A stretch of 10,898 bases of DNA from Treponema sp. (lineage in GTDB: Bacteria > Spirochaetota > Spirochaetia > Treponematales > Breznakiellaceae). Position 1 is the first letter of the stretch, and each line of letters starts with the position of its first letter. Positions 6,598 through 10,898 of the stretch are shown here, piece by piece. The notes beneath the pieces were generated by a model. It saw nothing but the letters and a program-made list of their open reading frames with translations. It ran no database searches and had not been told where the DNA came from. Position numbers and translations under genes: made by a program. The DNA lies in the NCBI GenBank assembly GCA_009780595.1, contig WQZT01000032.1, positions 1 through 10,898 on the forward strand. The letters run 5' to 3'.

Positions 6598-8127
6598 ATG
6601 GCATCGAAAGAAAAAAAGCCGTCGGAACGGCGGGATGATTCGCCTGAAATGGTGCAGCGTTTGAAAACTCGTCCTTTTATATTTATTGGAACGATATTGA
6701 TCCTTGTAATCGTAGTTATCGCCTTTGTTTTTGTACCCGCAATGGTTCCACAAGCTGGAGGGATTGGGGATTTCACGTTCGGGTCTTACAACAAAGTTCC
6801 CATACGAATGGTGAGTGGCAACTTTTTTCATCAGGTGCAGCAGCAACTTTCGTGGCAGTACCAGCAGCAACTGGCGGCAAATCCCAATAATATGGGGCTT
6901 GTCTACAATATATGGAATCAGGCTTTTCAGGAGACTGCTATTCACATGGCAGTTCAAGATCAGATGCGGCAAGCGGGCTTTATCGTTCCCGATAACGTGG
7001 TAGACCGCGAGATGGCGCGGCAATTTCAGACAGCCGCCGGTTTTGATGCCGCCCGTTACCGCGCTATGAGCAGTTCCGACCGGATGAACCTGTGGCGGCA
7101 GGTGCGGGAAGGGCTTGCAGTCCAGCGGTTTTTGTCGGATTTGAACGGGATGAAAGTTCCCTCCAGCGAAGCTTCGTTTATCAGTTCGATGGCTTCCCCG
7201 CGCCGCAGTTTTAGCGCGGCGATGTTCCCGCTTTCCACGTTTCCCGATTCCGAAGTGATTGCATACGCCACCGCCAATCCCGAGCCGTTCAGGATTACCC
7301 ACCTTTCGCGGATTACTGCGGCAAGCGAGCGGGAGGCGCACCAGATTCTTGATATGGTGCGAAGTGGCAATACCACGTTCGAGGAAGCGGCGCGGAATAG
7401 TTCGCAGGATGCGTTTGCCCCTGTTGGCGGCGATATGGGAATGAAGATGGCGCACGAGCTTGAAAGTGAAATCTGGAATCCGCTAGAGCGGGAGAGCGTT
7501 CTCAACCTCGCGCGCGGCGATATAAGCGATGTTGTCAGCATTTCGCTGGGCTGGGGAGCATCGGGCTGGGCGTTTTTCCGGGCGGAGGAAGTGGCTTTGC
7601 CGCCTGACACCGCCGACCAGCTTCAACGTGAAAGGATACGCTCCTATATACTGGAAAACTTCCGCGGTGTTGCGGAAGATTGGGCTTTGGCGGAGGCGGA
7701 GAGATTTTCCGCGCGGGTGCTTGAGCGGGGTTTTGATAATGCCGTTGTGCAAGGGAATATTGCCAGACGCAATTTCGGTCCAATTCCGGTGAACTTTGGG
7801 GATTCTTTCCTGTTCAGAGCTATCGGCAGAACCTCGGATGCCCCGGAATTGCAAAGTGCGGGAAGAGACCTCTTTTTCTGGCGGGCGGCGTTTTCCACTC
7901 CGCTGAGAACTCCCTCCGCTCCGCTTGTAGTGGGTGATACTGTTGTGGTGCTTTTCCCGCTTGAAGAAAGTTACGAAGATGCCGATTATCTGGAGTCGAT
8001 ACAGTTATATTACGCTTCCTCTGTAGATGAATATCTGGGCAGGGGGCATCGCTCCTATTTTCTTGACAGCGAACGGCTCGACAACCGCTTCGATGCTACA
8101 TTCTGGAAACTGTGGGGGATGAATTAG
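6598..8127 (+). CDS. Membrane-anchored SurA/PpiC (PpiD-like) foldase
   Basis: A 509-residue protein with PpiD-like topology: a charged cytoplasmic tail (1-25), one membrane helix (about 26-48), and a large periplasmic part. The SurA-N-like chaperone region follows (about 60-190: VPIRMVSGNFFHQVQQQLSW, later IHMAVQDQMRQAGFIVPDN). A parvulin (PpiC-type) prolyl isomerase domain spans about 230-332, with HQILDMVRSGNTTFEEAARN (248-267), SSQDAFAPVGGDMG (268-281) and LARGDISDVV (304-313). A helical C-terminal region follows (about 338-509). Such proteins assist folding of newly exported envelope proteins. The parvulin domain looks divergent, so isomerase activity is uncertain and a chaperone-only role is possible. 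ATG 6598 follows GGAGGG with 4-nt spacing. It probably forms its own unit, between the promoter-like 6527-6555 and the hairpin 8159-8184. Confidence 0.85.
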   Translation: MASKEKKPSERRDDSPEMVQRLKTRPFIFIGTILILVIVVIAFVFVPAMVPQAGGIGDFTFGSYNKVPIRMVSGNFFHQVQQQLSWQYQQQLAANPNNMGLVYNIWNQAFQETAIHMAVQDQMRQAGFIVPDNVVDREMARQFQTAAGFDAARYRAMSSSDRMNLWRQVREGLAVQRFLSDLNGMKVPSSEASFISSMASPRRSFSAAMFPLSTFPDSEVIAYATANPEPFRITHLSRITAASEREAHQILDMVRSGNTTFEEAARNSSQDAFAPVGGDMGMKMAHELESEIWNPLERESVLNLARGDISDVVSISLGWGASGWAFFRAEEVALPPDTADQLQRERIRSYILENFRGVAEDWALAEAERFSARVLERGFDNAVVQGNIARRNFGPIPVNFGDSFLFRAIGRTSDAPELQSAGRDLFFWRAAFSTPLRTPSAPLVVGDTVVVLFPLEESYEDADYLESIQLYYASSVDEYLGRGHRSYFLDSERLDNRFDATFWKLWGMN

Positions 8128-8158
8128 CCCTTCGGCTGATATACCCGCACCACCTGCG

Positions 8159-8184
8159 GAAAACCCCGCTCGCCGGGGGTTTTC
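8159..8184 (+). terminator. Terminator-like hairpin after the PpiD-like gene
   Basis: GAAAACCCC (8159-8167) pairs perfectly with GGGGTTTTC (8176-8184) around an 8-nt loop. The GC-rich inner stem followed by TTTT resembles an intrinsic terminator, though the T-run is short and lies in the stem. The next gene starts only 11 nt later, at 8195. The structure could therefore end the upstream transcript or act as an attenuator for the next gene. Confidence 0.55.
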
Positions 8185-8194
8185 GATCTCCTAC

Positions 8195-9865
8195 ATGGGG
8201 AAAACGTTGCTGTCCCGTGTCGACCCTGTTACGCAGGGCGAGCGGACGGCGGCAGAAATCCCCATACAAGAAAACACCCTGTACGTTTGCCCGTCCCCGC
8301 TGTACGGCTACGGGCTTGAGATCCTGCTCCGCCGCCTTCCGGAAAGTTCTGCGCTTTTGTGCGTTGAAGCCGACCCTCACCTTTTCGCGATTTCGTACAA
8401 AGCACTGGCAGGGCTACCAGCTCAGGCGACTTCACCGGCGGCGGTAGCGCTCATCGAAGCGTGCCGCCCGGAAGAAGTGTGCGTCTTTGCCCGCACAACG
8501 TGGGGGCAACGGCGGTTCCGCGCTGTGCAGGAAGTTCGCCTGGGCGGTGGTTGGCAGCTCTTCCCCCAGCTTTACGAGAGTTTTGCCGCTGCACTCAGGC
8601 GGGAACTCGCGGTGGAATGGGGCAACGCCATGACGATGATTCGGCTGGGGCGGCTGTACGCGGCAAACCTCATCCGCAACGTGGCAAGTTTCTCAGATGC
8701 GAAAACCGTTGCCGCGCTGGATTTTGGCTCATCTCCGGTTTTGGTGTTGGGCGCGGGACATTCGCTTGACGCTACGCTTGACGAACTTTTCCGCCGTTTT
8801 TCCAGCTCTGGTGCGAATTGTGCCACGCGGGAACGGCGGCCGTTTAGAATTATCTGCGTTGATACCTGCCTTCCCGCTCTCCGCGAGCGCGGCATTGAGC
8901 CTGACCTTGCTGTGATTCTGGAAAGCCAGCATTGGAATCTCAACGATTTTACCGGATTGCGCGGCTGGAACATCGATGCCGCGATTGATCTCTCCGCCCT
9001 ACCCGCTTCGACAAGGGTGCTCGGCGGGGAACGGTTTTTCTTTGCCACACAGTGGACAAAACTGGCGCTTTTCAGCCGTCTTGCACAGGCGGGAATTGTG
9101 GGCGAAATGCTTCCCCCGCTGGGATCGGTTGCTTTGAATGCGGGAGAGCTGGCGTTGCGCGTTACTCGCGGAATGGTTCTTACGGCGGGGATTGATTTTT
9201 CCTACACGGTTGATTCGTACCATGCGCGAGGTACGCCGGGACACCGCCAGCGGGCGCGGACACAATCGCGCGTCAAGACTCTTTTCAGCGCCGCCGCCGC
9301 GTTTCGGGAGGGAACGTTCCCCGCGCTTTCAAAAAACGGACGAACTGTCCGCAGCGATCCGGGAATGCGAACGTACTGCAGTCTTTTCCAGCAGCAGTTC
9401 GGCGGGCAAGCGCGGCTTGCGGACATTGACGGCAGTGGGCTGCCGCTCGGCGTGAAAACCGTTTCACCCGCCGAAGGGTTTGCCATCCTCAGCGGGAACG
9501 CGGCTGTACCGCAAGCGTCCGGCGGCACACAGCGGATGCTGCCAGCGGCGGCGGGCGATGGCTCGCCGTGCGAGCGGGAGAAAATCGCCGCGTTTGCCCG
9601 TCGGGAGTTGCACGCACTCGACACACTAAAGCAAGCGCTGACAGGTGAAATCCCGCTCGAACCAGCCGACTTGGGCGGGCTTTTGCTCGAACTCGATTAC
9701 CTTTGGGCGCACTTCCCCGAATACGCCGGAACAGGCGGCGGGCGCGAGCCGGCAGCAGACGTGAGTTTCCTCAAACGGGTGCGGACAGAAATCGACCCGT
9801 TCACGAACTATTGGAACATGGCTCTGGAAAGCTGCACGTCCCACCAGCCGCCACTTACACCTTAA
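8195..9865 (+). CDS. DUF115 / MptE-like (Maf-type) protein
   Basis: A 556-residue cytoplasmic protein with a DUF115 (6-hydroxymethylpterin diphosphokinase MptE-like) core. The core carries [11 protein letters not shown] (182-192), [20 protein letters not shown] (219-238), [14 protein letters not shown] (310-323) and [18 protein letters not shown] (332-349). The family includes motility-associated Maf proteins, which transfer nonulosonic acids to flagellin in several bacteria, and archaeal MptE. For spirochaetes a flagellin-glycosylation role is plausible but unproven. The N-terminal 170 and C-terminal 180 residues show no motif I recognise. ATG 8195 is the first start in an open frame and lacks a clear Shine-Dalgarno: the G-run at 8175-8179 is too far upstream. 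The stop overlaps the convergent chemoreceptor gene by 11 bp. Confidence 0.8.
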   Translation: MGKTLLSRVDPVTQGERTAAEIPIQENTLYVCPSPLYGYGLEILLRRLPESSALLCVEADPHLFAISYKALAGLPAQATSPAAVALIEACRPEEVCVFARTTWGQRRFRAVQEVRLGGGWQLFPQLYESFAAALRRELAVEWGNAMTMIRLGRLYAANLIRNVASFSDAKTVAALDFGSSPVLVLGAGHSLDATLDELFRRFSSSGANCATRERRPFRIICVDTCLPALRERGIEPDLAVILESQHWNLNDFTGLRGWNIDAAIDLSALPASTRVLGGERFFFATQWTKLALFSRLAQAGIVGEMLPPLGSVALNAGELALRVTRGMVLTAGIDFSYTVDSYHARGTPGHRQRARTQSRVKTLFSAAAAFREGTFPALSKNGRTVRSDPGMRTYCSLFQQQFGGQARLADIDGSGLPLGVKTVSPAEGFAILSGNAAVPQASGGTQRMLPAAAGDGSPCEREKIAAFARRELHALDTLKQALTGEIPLEPADLGGLLLELDYLWAHFPEYAGTGGGREPAADVSFLKRVRTEIDPFTNYWNMALESCTSHQPPLTP

Positions 9866-10898
9866 ACTGCAAAACAATCTGCACAAGGGATGCAATCCTT
9901 TCACGGTTTTTGCCGCTCAACTCGTTCACCGTGTTGACCGCAATATTCATCTGTTCAGCTCCCGCTGCCATCTCGTTCATATTATTGGCAATTTCATCAG
10001 TCGCTTTTTCAAGGCTTTTACTTTCGTTGATTACTTCCTTGCTGCCCTCCAGCATCTCTATCGCACCGCCTTTGACCTGCTGGGTTATATCATGCACGAG
10101 CGCTGACGTTTGCAAAATCTGCTTACTCCCGTGACTTTGCTCTTCCATCGCGCTCCGCACAATCTCGCCCTGCGCGGCGACAACTTTCACCCCGTCATCG
10201 ATTACCTGAAAATGGTTCAAAACAACTTCGGTCGAGCGTGTGATCTTGTCAATCGACTCTTTGATCTTTTTCAGCACATCCCCGACAGTTTTGGATTGCA
10301 GGCTTGACGACTCAGCCAGCTTGCGTATCTCGCTGGCGACAACTGCAAAACCCTTGCCCGCCTCGCCCGCGTGCGCCGCTTCAATCGCCGCGTTCATCGA
10401 AAGCAGGTTCGTTTGGCTGGCGATATTTTCCATCACCGTGTTTATCTCCAAAAGCCCGGCGGACTCCCGCGCAATTTCCTGAATATCCTCTACGGCTTCC
10501 TGCAAACTGGATTTCCCGAGCTCTGAAGATTCTTGCAGCTCGCGCACCTTTTCCGCGTTTTTGTTCAGCGTTGCCGTTACCGACTGGATATTCGACAGCA
10601 GTTCCTGAATAGACGACGACGACTCGGACACCGCGCTGCTTTGGCGCTCAACGTGATCGTTGAGCTTGTTGATATTCCCAGTAACCTGCTCCATTGTCGA
10701 GTTGCTCTGCGTAACGCTTGCGCTCTGATTTATCACGCGGCTCTTGATACCCTGAATATTTGCGGCAATCTGGCTTATCGACGACGCCGTTTGCGTCATA
10801 TTGCTGGCAAGGTCGTCGCCAATTCCAGAGAGCGCGTGCGCCTGTGTTTTGATGAGGATAACCATATCCCGAATCTTCCCGATTGTCTGGTTAAAATA
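9855..10898 (-). CDS. Methyl-accepting chemotaxis protein, signalling domain (partial)
   Basis: The last 347 residues of a chemoreceptor; the frame stays open through 10898, so the 5' part with any sensor and membrane segments is outside. The first visible residues ([16 protein letters not shown]) fit the junction into the coiled-coil signalling hairpin; an ATG at 10865 is probably internal. Long heptad-patterned helices flank a well-conserved tip at about visible residues 159-195 ([34 protein letters not shown]), which binds CheA and CheW. Adaptation regions rich in Q, E, S and A lie on both sides. The protein ends in VLQFKV, with no CheR-tethering pentapeptide. It is convergent with the DUF115 gene, sharing 11 bp. 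The ligand cannot be told. Its promoter lies beyond the window. Confidence 0.95.
   Translation of the reverse strand, partial: YFNQTIGKIRDMVILIKTQAHALSGIGDDLASNMTQTASSISQIAANIQGIKSRVINQSASVTQSNSTMEQVTGNINKLNDHVERQSSAVSESSSSIQELLSNIQSVTATLNKNAEKVRELQESSELGKSSLQEAVEDIQEIARESAGLLEINTVMENIASQTNLLSMNAAIEAAHAGEAGKGFAVVASEIRKLAESSSLQSKTVGDVLKKIKESIDKITRSTEVVLNHFQVIDDGVKVVAAQGEIVRSAMEEQSHGSKQILQTSALVHDITQQVKGGAIEMLEGSKEVINESKSLEKATDEIANNMNEMAAGAEQMNIAVNTVNELSGKNRERIASLVQIVLQFKV

Noticed and set aside
6538..7455. 305-residue open frame on the minus strand
   Set aside because: Antisense to the PpiD-like gene, H and R-rich, with no domain motif and no convincing ribosome site.
8063..8068. Perfect TTGACA as a promoter for the DUF115 gene
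   Set aside because: No -10 element at 16-18 bp; the nearest candidate (TACATT, 8097-8102) is 28 bp away, and the site is inside coding sequence.
9703..10134. 143-residue plus-strand open frame
   Set aside because: It overlaps the DUF115 C-terminus and lies antisense to the highly conserved chemoreceptor signalling domain.
10865..10865. ATG at 10865 as the chemoreceptor start
   Set aside because: The frame remains open to the window end and the extra residues continue the helix pattern, so the gene is treated as partial.

Overview
The window looks like part of a spirochaete chromosome, most likely a Treponema or close relative. Two things point there. A four-helix lipoprotein-type TatT gene, a DctP-like binding protein gene and one fused DctQ-DctM permease gene stand in the order known for the TPR-protein-associated TRAP transporter of Treponema pallidum (tatT-tatP-tatQM, Tp0956-Tp0958). 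The other genes (LysM/M23 endopeptidase, PpiD-like foldase, DUF115 protein, chemoreceptor) also fit a motile double-membrane bacterium. The genus is inferred from gene content only. By eye the DNA is moderately GC-rich, around 50%, and no tRNA, rRNA or CRISPR array is visible.

Layout. Positions 1-123 (minus strand) hold the N-terminal zinc ribbon of an IS1-type transposase, cut by the window edge. About 160 non-coding bases follow, containing the start side of that element and a good sigma-70-type promoter (226-254) for a 57-residue 2[4Fe-4S] ferredoxin (286-459). From 484 to 6507 five genes run on the plus strand with gaps of at most 24 bp or a 4-bp overlap: a LysM/M23 peptidase, a secreted protein with two PEGA-like modules, TatT, TatP and TatQM. 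They look like one transcription unit, with the ferredoxin possibly the first gene. A short gap (6508-6597) holds an inverted repeat with a promoter-like sequence inside it. Next come a membrane-anchored SurA/PpiC (PpiD-like) protein (6598-8127), a terminator-like hairpin (8159-8184) and a DUF115/MptE-like protein (8195-9865). A methyl-accepting chemotaxis protein on the minus strand (9855-10898, running off the edge) overlaps it tail to tail by 11 bp.

How the genes may work together. TatT (a lipoprotein in the periplasm), TatP (periplasmic binding protein) and TatQM (inner-membrane Na+-dependent permease) should form one uptake system. The TatP here lacks the arginine that usually binds a substrate carboxylate, so a ligand other than a simple organic acid is plausible. 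The upstream peptidase and PEGA-like protein share the operon and may serve the cell wall or envelope around this transporter, but nothing in the sequence proves a direct link. The PpiD-like protein would help fold exported proteins. The DUF115 protein resembles flagellin-glycosylation Maf proteins, and beside a chemoreceptor it hints at motility, though the two genes are on opposite strands and are not co-transcribed.
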